A DNA stretch of 64,000 bases, from positions 1 to 64,000 of the forward strand of contig CAYWQB010000004.1 of the NCBI GenBank assembly GCA_964460785.1, given 5' to 3'. Shown one piece after another: positions 25,231 to 35,265 of this stretch (positions are counted from its first letter, which is position 1; each line of letters begins with the position of its first letter). A program made the position numbers and the translations under genes. The notes beneath the pieces are model-generated. The model ran no database searches. It was not told where the DNA came from and saw only the letters and a list, made by a program, of their open reading frames with translations. Source of the DNA: CAYWQB01 sp964460785. Its GTDB lineage: Bacteria; Chlamydiota; Chlamydiia; Chlamydiales; CAYWQB01.

Positions 25231-26496
25231 ATGGAAGATAAAAAAACTTTTAGCATAGCAACTCTTGGTTGTCGTACCAACCAGTACGAAGGAGCGGCAT
25301 TCCGCAACCAAATGGAAAGCTTAGGCCTTCAAGAGGCTGCTCAAGATGCTGATCTTTGTATCGTAAATACCTGCACAGTGACGCAGGGAGCAGACCGGGA
25401 TAGCCGTGCACAGGTTCGGCGCTATCTGCGGCAGCATCCACGAGCTAAGGTTTTTGTGACAGGCTGTTTCGCAGAGTCAGGCCAAGCAGAGCTTGAAGCT
25501 CTCTCAGATCAGGTACAGGTGGTGCCAAATGCAGGTAAAGAAGCATTAATAGAAGCTGTATTTCCTGGTTTGGAGAGCTACCCAGAGTTTTCTATTAAGC
25601 AATTTGATGCACATACGCGAGCCTTTGTTAAAGTCCAAGATGGCTGTAACTCATTCTGTACTTACTGCATCATTCCTTATGTTCGAGGGCGCTCGCGCTC
25701 AAGAAGTGTCCCAGAGATTCTGCAAGAGGTGCGCACGCTAGTCGCGCAAGGCTATCGAGAAATTGTTCTTACAGGAATCAATATAGGAGATTTTGATGGC
25801 GGAGCAGCCCAAGGCGGCAGTGCAGCTCGTTTATCAGACTTAGTTTATGCGGTGAATGAGATTGAAGGAGTAGACCGCATTCGTATTTCTTCTATAGATC
25901 CTGATGAGGTGGAAGATGACTTGCTCGAAGCCATTTCCTCTTGTGAAAAAGCTTGTGCTTCCATGCACCTTGTTTTGCAGTCAGGGTCTAATATCATTCT
26001 TCATCGGATGAACCGTAAGTATACAAAGCAGATCTTTTTTGATTCTGTCGAACGTCTGCGAGGCAAAAACCCAGACTTTACCTTTACGACAGATGTGATC
26101 GTAGGGTTTCCTGGAGAAACAGAGGAAGACTTTGCAGAAACACTAGATGTAGTTGAGAGTATCGAGTTCGCTAAGGTGCATATGTTTCCCTACAGCCCAC
26201 GTCCTAGAACACGAGCAGCTCTTTACAAAAATCCAGTGAGTAAGCCCGTGATCACGGAGCGTAAAAGTCGGCTACTGCGCCTTTCTGAGCAAGTTGCCTA
26301 TCGGCTGCGAGAACGATTCATAGGGCGGACAATGACGGTACTAACCGAAAGTAAGGATCAAGAAAGCTTTGGTCATACAGAGAATTTCCTTCCTGTATAT
26401 ATTCAAAGCCCTCAACCATTACCTCCTAACCAGCTAGTAGAAGTCGCCTTGCGAGAGAATACCGCTCGAGGGCTCATTGGAGAGCTTTGCTCATGA
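25231..26496 (+). CDS. mtaB: MtaB-type tRNA threonylcarbamoyladenosine methylthiotransferase
   Basis: 421 residues from the ATG at 25231; the longer reading from 25183 adds 16 residues with no family match. A methylthiotransferase N-terminal domain with cysteines in IATLGCRTNQYE and VNTCTVT, the radical SAM motif CNSFCTYCIIPYVRG and a C-terminal TRAM domain. The CRTNQ variant marks the MtaB (YqeV) group, which adds methylthio to t6A37 of tRNA, rather than MiaB (CQMN), which is encoded separately at 31690. The next gene overlaps as ATGA. Confidence 0.88.
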   Translation: MEDKKTFSIATLGCRTNQYEGAAFRNQMESLGLQEAAQDADLCIVNTCTVTQGADRDSRAQVRRYLRQHPRAKVFVTGCFAESGQAELEALSDQVQVVPNAGKEALIEAVFPGLESYPEFSIKQFDAHTRAFVKVQDGCNSFCTYCIIPYVRGRSRSRSVPEILQEVRTLVAQGYREIVLTGINIGDFDGGAAQGGSAARLSDLVYAVNEIEGVDRIRISSIDPDEVEDDLLEAISSCEKACASMHLVLQSGSNIILHRMNRKYTKQIFFDSVERLRGKNPDFTFTTDVIVGFPGETEEDFAETLDVVESIEFAKVHMFPYSPRPRTRAALYKNPVSKPVITERKSRLLRLSEQVAYRLRERFIGRTMTVLTESKDQESFGHTENFLPVYIQSPQPLPPNQLVEVALRENTARGLIGELCS

Positions 26497-27563
26497 AGTG
26501 GATGATCCCTCAACCCATGCAGCCTTTTTCCTTAGAGTATGGAGATCGCTGTCTCCTTCCTGGCACATCTTTTGTTATACAAGCTTTCCCCTGTTGCGTG
26601 AAGCTGTCTCCTTTATCTGCTCCCTTATGTCCAGTTGCAGAGGTAGCGCTTGAAGGGACTGGGTATGTGCAGAAATTTATGATTCAGCAAAACATTCGCA
26701 AACAAGCCGTTGCCGTCCGCTCGACTTTTGATCAGGGGCTGCTAGCCCTTAAAATCTTTCAAGAGCAAGGAGCCATTTGGCTAGAAGTTACGCGTTCAAC
26801 TCTTCTCTCTGCTAGCCTTTCGTGGCAAAATGAAAAAATCCCTTTGGAAAAGGGAAATAGGCTCAAACTGCATGAAGCCTCTTTGCACAAAGAGCCAAGA
26901 GAGCTTGAAACTCTTTTTCTTGGAGTAACAAAAAAGCAAGACTGGCGTGCTATGTTAAGGCGTCAGTCTCTTGCAGAAGTGCTTCCAGCTCTATTCCAAA
27001 TAGGGCAGATGTATGAAGCTCAGGAGAAAGGGCAAGAGCAGTGGCTTGTACTGCAGCAGCTAGATAGAGCTTTGCAGTCTGGAGATCATGGACAGATTGA
27101 GCCTGCCCTTAAACAGCTAACGTTTCAGCCTTTTTTACCATTTATGATTCCCTCTAAGTATGACTTAGAGTATCGCGGGGCTTTCAGGGGAGTTGAAACA
27201 GAAGCTGCTCAAGAAGAAGATCTTCTTGCTTGGGGAGCGCGTTGCATTCGCAAGCTCTTTATTCAGCAAAATAGAGAGGGGGTGTTGCTCCTTCCCCACC
27301 TTTTATCTGCATTCCCTTCAGGGTATTTATCGAATGTGAAGACTCCAGACTTTCTGTGTGATTTGGTATGGGCAAAGAGAAAGCCCTTACGGATAAGAAT
27401 CCGAGCAATGAAAAAGGGGCAAGCCACACTACATTTCCCCAAAGGTATCAAAAGCTGCCGCCTCCGTAAAGGAAGAGAGCAAAAGGGCATGGACTTTTTC
27501 TCGGGCCAAAGCGTATCTTTCAGCCCTTCAGAGGTATTTCTACTCGACAGGTTTCAAAAGTGA
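26493..27563 (+). CDS. conserved hypothetical protein upstream of glgB
   Basis: 356 residues from the ATG at 26493, overlapping the mtaB stop. No recognised domain; the N-terminal half (1-150) looks beta-rich and the middle (165-220) helical. It is tightly packed between mtaB and glgB: its TGA shares one base with the glgB ATG. As I recall, Chlamydia trachomatis has a protein of unknown function (CT865) at the same place beside glgB, so this may be its counterpart and could have a role in glycogen metabolism. Confidence 0.65.
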   Translation: MKWMIPQPMQPFSLEYGDRCLLPGTSFVIQAFPCCVKLSPLSAPLCPVAEVALEGTGYVQKFMIQQNIRKQAVAVRSTFDQGLLALKIFQEQGAIWLEVTRSTLLSASLSWQNEKIPLEKGNRLKLHEASLHKEPRELETLFLGVTKKQDWRAMLRRQSLAEVLPALFQIGQMYEAQEKGQEQWLVLQQLDRALQSGDHGQIEPALKQLTFQPFLPFMIPSKYDLEYRGAFRGVETEAAQEEDLLAWGARCIRKLFIQQNREGVLLLPHLLSAFPSGYLSNVKTPDFLCDLVWAKRKPLRIRIRAMKKGQATLHFPKGIKSCRLRKGREQKGMDFFSGQSVSFSPSEVFLLDRFQK

Positions 27564-29740
27564 TGCAGTCTACAGCTTCTCCAGTAAGTCGTTCATTTAC
27601 TGAAGAAGAGGTTGAGGCTTTAGCAGGGAGAAGGCATGTATCTCCCCATGGATTGCTTGGGCTTCACCCTTTACCTTCAGGGAAAAAAGAGATTCGACTC
27701 TGGAGGCCTGGGGCACGAGAGATCTATATCCAAATTCGCCAAAAGCTTGTACAGCTCCAAAGAGCGCATTCTGCAGGACTCTTTACTTTGGAAGTTCCAG
27801 GGAACCTAAAGTCGACAGAATACCAAGTATATGACTTTCGAGGGCGCTTACACCAAGACCCGTATACTTTTGCTCCTACAGTGAGTGAGCTTGATGAGTA
27901 CCTATTTGGTAAAGGGGTGCACTATCAAGTATATGAGAAGATGGGGGGGCGCCAGCAGACGCATCAGGGGGTCAGAGGCGTTTCTTTTGCTGTGTGGGCT
28001 CCAAATGCACAAGCGGTATCTGTGGTCGGGGATTTCAATCACTGGAATGGCCTTTCACATCCGCTGCGTGTTCTAGGGAACTCTGGGATTTGGGAGCTCT
28101 TTATACCAGATCTGCAAGAGGGGGATTTTTATAAATTTGAAATACGTACAGCCGATGGCAGTCTCCAAATTAAAGGAGACCCTTATGCATATCAGTTTCA
28201 AAAAAGGCCCCTGACAGCTTCTGTTGTCGCAGATGTAGATACTTTTGAATGGCAAGACCAGCAATGGCTTGCAAAGAGAAAAGAGCATCAATGGTGGCAG
28301 CGGCCAATGAATACATATGAGCTTCACTTGGGCTCTTGGAAACTGCCTCATGGTCGATTTGAAAACTACCGCACCTTTGCACACCAACTGATTGAATACT
28401 GCCACTATATGGGGTATACCCATGTAGAGTTTGTTTCTCCCTCCGAGCATCCCCTTGATGAATCATGGGGGTACCAAGTCACAGGGTACTACGCAGCCAC
28501 CTCCCGCCATGGATCACCGAAAGACTTTCAGTACTTAGTTAATGAGCTGCATAAAGCAGAAATTGGAGTGCTTGTGGACTGGGTGCCTGGACACTTCCCA
28601 ATGGATGGACATGCTTTAGGTCGCTTTGATGGAACAGCTCTTTATGAGCATGCCGATGACCGTAAAGGGGTCCACCCACACTGGGGCACCTATATTTTTA
28701 ACTATGGGCGTAAAGAGGTTTCAAACTTCCTTCTTGCTAATGCGAACTTTTGGTTTGATAAGATGCATGTGGATGGCTTGCGTGTAGATGCTGTCGCCTC
28801 GATGCTTTATCTTGACTACGGGCGTGAAAATAGTGAATGGATCCCCAATAAGTATGGTGGGAATGAGAACCTAGATGCGATTGAATTTTTTCGCCACCTC
28901 AACAGCCAGGTTCATGAGCGCTTTCCTGGTGTCCTGATGATTGCAGAAGAGTCGACCTCTTTCCCAGGAGTGACGGCAATGGTCAAAGATGGGGGGCTAG
29001 GCTTTGACTTAAAGTGGAATATGGGGTGGATGAATGACACACTCAGCTACTTTTGTCATGACCCGATCTACAGAAAGTATCACCATAACTTGCTGACATT
29101 CCCTTTCCTTTATGCTTTCACAGAGCGCTTTACACTCGTTCTTTCTCATGATGAGGTCGTCCATGGGAAAAAGAGCCTACTGTCCAAAATGCCAGGAGAT
29201 TGGTGGCAGAAATTTGCCAATGTCCGTCTGCTTATTAGCTTGATGATGACCTCTCCAGGTAAGAAGCTTTTATTTCAGGGAGGAGAGCTAGGGCAATGGT
29301 CCGAGTGGTCCTGTAAGGAAGAGGTGCATTGGTACCTTCTGCAGGAGAAAATGCATCAGGGGCTGCACCATATGGTGAGAGAGCTTAATCACCTCTACTT
29401 GAAACATTCGGCTTTATGGCTTCATGATCATGAGTGGCAAGGGTTTGAGTGGGTCTCTTTTGCAGATCATGAAAATGGCGTGATTAGCTACTTGCGTAAG
29501 GGAGATAGCTTTGCTCTTCTTATCGTTCATCATTTTACCCCAAACTTTTACCCTGATTACCAAGTCCCTTTAAAAAATGTTTCCAAGGTTCGCTACCTCT
29601 TTAATTCGGATCATGAGAGTTATGGAGGTTCTGGAAAGGGAGGAAAGCAACCATCTATCCAACCAGAGGCTCTCTCTGTAGAGCTTCCCCCTTTAGCATC
29701 GATGATTTTTGAAGTGGAGTTTTATGAGTCACACAACTGA
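27563..29740 (+). CDS. glgB: 1,4-alpha-glucan branching enzyme
   Basis: 725 residues, full GlgB length. It makes alpha-1,6 branches in glycogen. An N-terminal carbohydrate-binding region and a CBM48 domain (SVVGDFNHWNG) precede a GH13 catalytic barrel with the nucleophile Asp in VDGLRVDAVASML, acid/base Glu in MIAEEST and the VLSHDEVVHGK aspartate. The preceding stop and its ATG overlap (TGATG), and the ligA ATG lies 17 nt inside its 3' end. glgP lies 31 kb away on the other strand; other glycogen genes are outside the window. Confidence 0.95.
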   Translation: MQSTASPVSRSFTEEEVEALAGRRHVSPHGLLGLHPLPSGKKEIRLWRPGAREIYIQIRQKLVQLQRAHSAGLFTLEVPGNLKSTEYQVYDFRGRLHQDPYTFAPTVSELDEYLFGKGVHYQVYEKMGGRQQTHQGVRGVSFAVWAPNAQAVSVVGDFNHWNGLSHPLRVLGNSGIWELFIPDLQEGDFYKFEIRTADGSLQIKGDPYAYQFQKRPLTASVVADVDTFEWQDQQWLAKRKEHQWWQRPMNTYELHLGSWKLPHGRFENYRTFAHQLIEYCHYMGYTHVEFVSPSEHPLDESWGYQVTGYYAATSRHGSPKDFQYLVNELHKAEIGVLVDWVPGHFPMDGHALGRFDGTALYEHADDRKGVHPHWGTYIFNYGRKEVSNFLLANANFWFDKMHVDGLRVDAVASMLYLDYGRENSEWIPNKYGGNENLDAIEFFRHLNSQVHERFPGVLMIAEESTSFPGVTAMVKDGGLGFDLKWNMGWMNDTLSYFCHDPIYRKYHHNLLTFPFLYAFTERFTLVLSHDEVVHGKKSLLSKMPGDWWQKFANVRLLISLMMTSPGKKLLFQGGELGQWSEWSCKEEVHWYLLQEKMHQGLHHMVRELNHLYLKHSALWLHDHEWQGFEWVSFADHENGVISYLRKGDSFALLIVHHFTPNFYPDYQVPLKNVSKVRYLFNSDHESYGGSGKGGKQPSIQPEALSVELPPLASMIFEVEFYESHN

Positions 29741-31721
29741 TTCACAAGCTGCGTACGAAGCGCTTTGTCAAGAGATAATCGAGCATAATTATCGCTACTA
29801 TATAGAGAATAACCCTGTGATTTCAGATTTTGAGTATGATCAGAGGCTGAAGCAGCTTGAGGCAATCGAATCACAGCACCCAGAGTGGGTTTCTCCTAAT
29901 TCACCTACACAGCGTGTAGGTGAAAGCCCTCAAGAAGGTTTTCAGAGAGTTCAGCATAGCCACCCGATGCTCTCTCTTAGTAATACCTACTCTTTAGAAG
30001 AAATTGGTCAGTTCATCGCTCGAGTGCAAAAGCAACTAGAGGTCAGAGATGTTGCTTTTACATGTGAACTCAAGTTAGATGGCTGTGCCGTGACGCTTCG
30101 CTATGAAAAAGGGATATTTGTTCGAGGTGCAACCAGAGGGAATGGTAAAGAGGGGGATGATATTTCCTCTAATATTCGGACAATTAGTGGGCTACCTATG
30201 AAGCTATCTGGGGAAAATATCCCTGATGTTTTAGAAGTCCGCGGCGAAGTTTTTATGACAAAGAGAGTCTTTGAGTCTTTAAATGCTAAGCAAGAGCAGA
30301 AGTGGATGAACCCTCGGAATGCTGCTGCGGGAAGCTTAAAGCAACTAGATCCTAAAAAAGTTGCAGAAAGAGGACTTTCTATCGCTCTTTATACAATTGC
30401 AGAAGATTCCTCAGAAAGCTTTCAATCTCAGCATGAAGTTCTTGAAGCTTTGAAAGGCTATGGCTTTCCTATTGCTCCAAAATTCCAATGTTGTGCAACC
30501 ATTGAAGAGCTTTGGCAATATATTGAAGAAGTGGGGCAGCAGCGAGAAAATTTTCCGTTCGAGATAGATGGTGTTGTGATTAAGGTGGATGCTCTCCGAG
30601 ATCAAAGAGCTCTTGGCTTCACAGAAAAATCTCCACGCTGGGCATGTGCCTATAAATTTGCTGCAGAGAAAGGGGTAAGCTCTATTCAAGCGATCACTGT
30701 GCAAGTGGGACGAACAGGGGTGCTGACACCAGTCGCTGAGCTAGAACCCACACTGCTTGCAGGATCTATTATTTCGCGCGCGACTTTACACAACCAAGAA
30801 GAAGTAGAGAGAAAAGGAATCCGTATAGGGGATGTTGTCTATATCGAAAAGGGCGGGGATGTAATCCCAAAAGTGGTTGAAGTTGACCTAAATCGACGTA
30901 TGCCCAACTCAAAACCATGGAAGATGCCCTCTTCCTGCCCTAGCTGTGGTGCAGAGGTCGAGCATGTGCCTGGAGAGGTCGCTGTACGATGCCCCAACAG
31001 CTCTGAATGCCCTGCCCAAAAGCTAAAAAGACTGACCTTTTTTGTGAGTAAAGCCGCGATGGATATCGACTCTATTGGAGAAAAACATGTAGAGCAACTG
31101 GTCAGCCTTGGACTTGTCAAGGCTCCAGCAGACTTTTTTAGGCTACAAGCAGAGCAGCTTTATCAACTTGATGGTGTGAAAGAGCGAGCTGCGAAAAATA
31201 TGCTGGAGGGAATTGAAAAAGCAAAGCAGGTCCCTTTAGCGCGCTTTATCTTTGCTTTAGGGATCCGCCATATCGGTGCAGGGACCGCAGACCAGCTAGC
31301 GCGCTCTTTTGGCTCCATAGAAAAAATACAGTCCGCTTCCAGAGAGGAGTTTCTAGCTTTAGATGGCATTGGTGAAAAAGTCGCAGACTCTCTTGTTTCT
31401 TTTCTGGCCTCTGCCCAAGGAAGGGAAGAAATAGATCGCTTGCTCTCTATAGGAGTTGTCATTGAAAACCCAGAAAGTCATATCGATCAGTCAGCTCACC
31501 CATTTAATGGAAAAACTTTTGTTCTGACTGGCACGCTCACCCACTTTTCCAGAGCTGAAGCCAAAAAGCTGATTAAGGATTGTGGAGGCAAGGTGACAGG
31601 CAGTGTCAGCAAGAAGACAGACTTTCTCCTTGCTGGTGCACAGCCTGGGTCAAAACTGCAAAAAGCAGAATCTTTAGGGGTACAAGTACTTACCGAAGAG
31701 CAGTTCCAGCAGCAGCTGTAG
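29724..31721 (+). CDS. ligA: NAD-dependent DNA ligase
   Basis: 665 residues from the ATG at 29724, usual LigA size. It joins nicks in replication and repair with NAD. Order: Ia domain with YYIENNPVISDFEYD, adenylation lysine K117 in CELKLDGCAV, OB fold, four-cysteine zinc finger (CPSCGAEV and CPNSSECPAQ), helix-hairpin-helix repeats and a C-terminal BRCT (FVLTGTLTHFSRAEAK). The start lies inside glgB, so the two are coupled. The 3' end overlaps the convergent miaB by 32 nt. Confidence 0.96.
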   Translation: MSHTTDSQAAYEALCQEIIEHNYRYYIENNPVISDFEYDQRLKQLEAIESQHPEWVSPNSPTQRVGESPQEGFQRVQHSHPMLSLSNTYSLEEIGQFIARVQKQLEVRDVAFTCELKLDGCAVTLRYEKGIFVRGATRGNGKEGDDISSNIRTISGLPMKLSGENIPDVLEVRGEVFMTKRVFESLNAKQEQKWMNPRNAAAGSLKQLDPKKVAERGLSIALYTIAEDSSESFQSQHEVLEALKGYGFPIAPKFQCCATIEELWQYIEEVGQQRENFPFEIDGVVIKVDALRDQRALGFTEKSPRWACAYKFAAEKGVSSIQAITVQVGRTGVLTPVAELEPTLLAGSIISRATLHNQEEVERKGIRIGDVVYIEKGGDVIPKVVEVDLNRRMPNSKPWKMPSSCPSCGAEVEHVPGEVAVRCPNSSECPAQKLKRLTFFVSKAAMDIDSIGEKHVEQLVSLGLVKAPADFFRLQAEQLYQLDGVKERAAKNMLEGIEKAKQVPLARFIFALGIRHIGAGTADQLARSFGSIEKIQSASREEFLALDGIGEKVADSLVSFLASAQGREEIDRLLSIGVVIENPESHIDQSAHPFNGKTFVLTGTLTHFSRAEAKKLIKDCGGKVTGSVSKKTDFLLAGAQPGSKLQKAESLGVQVLTEEQFQQQL

Positions 31722-33042
31722 CTTCTGCAAGCTCTCCAAGCAATGTGCTATGGTTATAGCTATGAAAGCGCACAGGAACGATCTTGCCTACGCTATCTGC
31801 AGGGGCAGGGAAGAGTGCATTCTTCCAACAGGTTGTACGGCCACGTACGTATCCTGGGTTCCGCGAGCTTTCAGCTTCAACAAGAATGTCGCGAGTCTCT
31901 CCAATAAGAGCCTGCCGCTCTTCTGCTACATGTTTTTCATGAAGCTTAAGAAGGCGCTGTAAACGCTCTTGCTTGACCTCTTCAGGAATATCATCTTTCC
32001 AACGCATCGCAGGTGTTCCTTGGCGCTGGCTATAAGCAAAAATGAAGGCTACAGAGTAGCGGAGCTCTTCAAATGCCTTGTATGTTTGTTCAAACTCTTC
32101 ATCTGTTTCTGTAGGAAAGCCTACAATGATATCCGTCCCTAGGCTGACAGACGGCATGATTTCTCTAAATTGAGCAACCTTGTCAAAGTACTCTTGTACC
32201 GTGTAAATCCTATGCATTTTTTTCAAAATGCGGTCTGAACCTGCTTGAATAGGAAAGTGGACAAATTCACAAAGAGAGGGAAGGTCGCGAACTGCTACCA
32301 TTAACTCTTTTGTGATATCACAAGGATGACTGGTCATAAAACGAATGCGCTCTAAGCCAGGGATTGCATCTAGTCGATATAGAAGGTCATGGAAGCGTGT
32401 GTCACTTTGCTTAAAGTCTTTGCCATAGCTATTTACGTTTTGTCCAAGGAGTGTGATCTCTTTGTATCCAGCATCGACAAGTTTTTTACACTCCTCTTCA
32501 ATGCTCTCAAGAGGCCTTGATACTTCACGTCCTCGTGTGTAAGGAACGACACAATAAGTGCAAAACTTATCGCATCCTCGAATAATGGAGACATATGCCT
32601 TAACCTTGTCTTCCCGGTGTGCAAGGTGATAGTCGAGATTTTCTTCAAAGCGTGTATCTGTATAACAGCGCGTTTCTTTGCTTGCTAAGACATCATCAAG
32701 GACGGCATTTAAGTCGCTGATATTATTTGTTCCTAATACAAAATCAATGTGAGGGAGTTTGCGAAAAAGTGTATCTTTTTTTGCCATGGCCATGCAGCCC
32801 GTTACTCCGATGACTGCATTTTTTTGTCGAGATCTGCCAATTTGACCAATTTTCCCCATAACCTTCCGCTCTGCAAGATCTCGGATCGAGCATGTATTAA
32901 ACAAAAGCAAGTCAGCTTGCTTTTCATCCTCTACTTGCATCAGTCCCCGTGAGCGGAGTTGACCAACCATGATCTCGGAGTCGAGCTCATTCATTTGGCA
33001 GCCATACGTTCTTATATAGAAAGTCTTTAGATCTCGAGTCAT
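31690..33042 (-). CDS. miaB: tRNA-2-methylthio-N6-dimethylallyladenosine synthase MiaB
   Basis: 450 residues. It adds a methylthio group to i6A37 of tRNAs that read UNN codons. Three cluster-binding cysteines of the N-terminal domain (YIRTYGCQMNELDSE, FNTCSIR, VTGCMA), the radical SAM motif CDKFCTYCVVPYTRG and a TRAM domain at the end are present. The CQMN motif separates it from the MtaB encoded at 25231. It is a single gene, divergent from the MFS exporter gene across 146 bp. Confidence 0.94.
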   Translation of the reverse strand: MTRDLKTFYIRTYGCQMNELDSEIMVGQLRSRGLMQVEDEKQADLLLFNTCSIRDLAERKVMGKIGQIGRSRQKNAVIGVTGCMAMAKKDTLFRKLPHIDFVLGTNNISDLNAVLDDVLASKETRCYTDTRFEENLDYHLAHREDKVKAYVSIIRGCDKFCTYCVVPYTRGREVSRPLESIEEECKKLVDAGYKEITLLGQNVNSYGKDFKQSDTRFHDLLYRLDAIPGLERIRFMTSHPCDITKELMVAVRDLPSLCEFVHFPIQAGSDRILKKMHRIYTVQEYFDKVAQFREIMPSVSLGTDIIVGFPTETDEEFEQTYKAFEELRYSVAFIFAYSQRQGTPAMRWKDDIPEEVKQERLQRLLKLHEKHVAEERQALIGETRDILVEAESSRNPGYVRGRTTCWKNALFPAPADSVGKIVPVRFHSYNHSTLLGELAEATAAAGTALR

Positions 33043-33188
33043 AGCACATGAAACTTTTTAATAGGAATGGGGAAGAATTCTATCGTTCTATGTCATTTCC
33101 GACAAGCAAGGGATCTCTGTAGCTTTTTTAAAAATAAAAATTTAAGTAAGTAGGAGATTTATTTAACGTACCTTCTAGAGAGTTTCAT

Positions 33189-34724
33189 ATGACAGAACTC
33201 AGTAGCCGCCAATGTCATGCCGTCTTATGGTCTGTGATCCCTCTATCCTTATTACTAGGACTGGATGGAACAGCTGTGACTGTGGCCCTAAGTGAGATCC
33301 AAAAAGATTTTTTACTTTCATACCAAGCTCTTCAGTGGGTCGTCATTTCCTATTTGGTGATGGTTGGCTCATGCTCGATCTTGGCAGGGCGCTTTGGAGA
33401 TGTCTTTGGGATCAAAAAAACATTGAGTGTGGGCATCTTCTTAGTTGCCATAGGGTGTCTACTATCTACCTTCTCCAATGGGATTTGGTCGATGGCAGGA
33501 GGACGAATTGTCCAAGGCTTGGGGAGTGCCGCTGTAGCAGGGTTGGGGATTAGCGTGTTTACTAAGTTCCTGCCCCCAGACTGGAAAGCAAAAGCTTTTG
33601 GTCGCTGGATCTCTCTAGGCTCTCTAGGTATTGTGATAGGGCCTTTCCTTGGTGGTTACTGCATGCACTTTGCTAGCTGGAGAGCTATCTTTGCTGTTTT
33701 AGCCGCATGGTCTCTTGCCCAGCTCATTTTACTACAAATCTTATTGCCCAAGGATAAGCCTGAAGTGCGCAATGAGTCTTTAGGAATGAAAGAGGGAGTG
33801 ATGCAAGCTCTAGGAATAGGCCTATTTATTATATGGCTTAGTCAAGGAAGCCATTGGGGGTGGGCAAGTATCCAAAGCCTAGCTGCAGTTTTAGGGGCCG
33901 CCTGCTTCTTGATGAGCTTTTTCCTTGTGGAGAGAAAAAAGAAAAAGCCTGTCATTGATCTGTCCTTATTTAAAAACTCAAACTTTCTTGGAGGGAATAT
34001 AGCTGCTTTTTGTGCTGGCGCAGCTATTTTCTCTTTGATTGTCTTTTTAGGTTTGTACTACACACAAGCTCTCAAGATTCCTTCCGGTAAACTAGGGCTT
34101 TTCTATTTGCCTTTTTGCCTAGGGCTCTTCCTCTCCTCAGTCTATGGGGGCTCTATTTTTCATGCTGTACGCCCTAAGACGCTTTGCATGGGGGGCCTTG
34201 TTTTGCTCATTTGTGCAACGTTAGGTCTATCTATCGCCATCGAACAGAGAGCGCCTTTTTGGTATATGGCCGTAGGCCTTGCAGGGTATGGGGTTGGCTT
34301 AGGACTCTTCTTTAATGTTGTCGGTAGTATGATCATCCACGCAACTCCAGCGAGTAAGGCAGGAGTTGGAGGGGGCATCTTTGCCTCCATTCGCTTTATG
34401 GGGGGGTGTATTGGACTTCCGCTCTTTACCTTGGCTTTTGACTTTTTAGGGTACAGGAATTTTATATCTCGCTTAGTGGGAAATGAAATCGCAGTTCCTC
34501 ACTTGAGTTTAAAGAAGTTAAATCTTATCTTTGCAGGAGCTCTCCATGATGGGCAACTAAAAGAGCTGTTTCCAGCAACGCCTTTGAGTCATGTGCATGC
34601 TCTTGTGAAAAGTTCCTTTTCGCATGCATATGGTGAGACTTTGGCCCTATTTGCCTCTGTTTTTCTCTTCTCTTTGGTAGTTATAGCCATTTCAATTAAA
34701 GAGAATGGCCCAGAAACCGAATAA
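33189..34724 (+). CDS. MFS transporter, DHA2 (14-helix drug exporter) type
   Basis: 511 residues with about 14 hydrophobic segments. MFS motif A appears as GRFGDVFGIKK after helix 2, motif D1 as LDGTAVTVAL in helix 1, and GRIVQGLGSAAVAGLG is the helix 4 motif. This is the EmrB/QacA drug:H+ antiporter group. ATG at 33189 has AGAGAG upstream. Substrate not predictable. It is followed by the ribosomal protein promoter, so it is probably transcribed alone. Confidence 0.85.
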   Translation: MTELSSRQCHAVLWSVIPLSLLLGLDGTAVTVALSEIQKDFLLSYQALQWVVISYLVMVGSCSILAGRFGDVFGIKKTLSVGIFLVAIGCLLSTFSNGIWSMAGGRIVQGLGSAAVAGLGISVFTKFLPPDWKAKAFGRWISLGSLGIVIGPFLGGYCMHFASWRAIFAVLAAWSLAQLILLQILLPKDKPEVRNESLGMKEGVMQALGIGLFIIWLSQGSHWGWASIQSLAAVLGAACFLMSFFLVERKKKKPVIDLSLFKNSNFLGGNIAAFCAGAAIFSLIVFLGLYYTQALKIPSGKLGLFYLPFCLGLFLSSVYGGSIFHAVRPKTLCMGGLVLLICATLGLSIAIEQRAPFWYMAVGLAGYGVGLGLFFNVVGSMIIHATPASKAGVGGGIFASIRFMGGCIGLPLFTLAFDFLGYRNFISRLVGNEIAVPHLSLKKLNLIFAGALHDGQLKELFPATPLSHVHALVKSSFSHAYGETLALFASVFLFSLVVIAISIKENGPETE

Positions 34725-34728
34725 AATC

Positions 34729-34757
34729 TTGGCCTAAAACAGCCTAGGCATTATGAT
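34729..34757 (+). promoter_or_regulatory. sigma-70 type promoter of rplM-rpsI
   Basis: TTGGCC (34729-34734, 4/6 to the -35 consensus) and TATGAT (34752-34757, 5/6 to the -10) are separated by 17 bp. A start near 34764 gives a short leader before the GTG of rplM. It lies just after the MFS gene and no other promoter is visible. Confidence 0.5.
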
Positions 34758-34797
34758 GTTGCCCTTTGAATTTCGAGTGAAATGAATAGGTGTACTT

Positions 34798-35247
34798 GTG
34801 AAAAAAGGACTCAAAAAGCCAAGTACGGTGATGAAGAACCGTCAAGGCGAGAAAATGTCTTGGTTTGTCCTAGATGCTGAGGGGAAAACATTAGGTCGAT
34901 TTGCTTCCGAAATTGCAAAAATTTTGCGCGGAAAACACAAGCCTACTTTTACTCCTCATGCTGATACGGGAGATGGCGTTGTCGTCATCAATGCTGATAA
35001 AATTAAAGTGACTGGTAGAAAGCGTGCACAAAAACTCTATCGCTACTACACTGGCTACATGTCAGGTCTTCGTACTTCAACTTTCCAAGAAGTTTTAGAA
35101 CAGAAGCCTGCTCACATCATCGAGCATGCCATTAAAGGAATGCTGCCTAAGACTCGTCTAGGTCGCGCACAATTCAAGCGCTTGCGTGTTTACGCTGGTG
35201 ATGCTCATAAGCAAACAGCACAGCAGCCCGTTCAGGCTGAGATTTAA
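34798..35247 (+). CDS. rplM: 50S ribosomal protein L13
   Basis: 149 residues. L13 binds 23S rRNA early in large-subunit assembly. Landmarks: WFVLDAEGKTLGRFAS, LRGKHKPTFTPHADTGDGV, VTGRKRAQKLYRYYTGY and GMLPKTRLGR. GTG start at 34798; the first 19 residues, lysine-rich, extend a little beyond the usual N-terminus, which normally begins near SWFVLDA. Followed 18 nt later by rpsI, the universal bacterial pair. Confidence 0.97.
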   Translation: MKKGLKKPSTVMKNRQGEKMSWFVLDAEGKTLGRFASEIAKILRGKHKPTFTPHADTGDGVVVINADKIKVTGRKRAQKLYRYYTGYMSGLRTSTFQEVLEQKPAHIIEHAIKGMLPKTRLGRAQFKRLRVYAGDAHKQTAQQPVQAEI

Positions 35248-35265
35248 CGGGAAAGGGTGTTAGAA

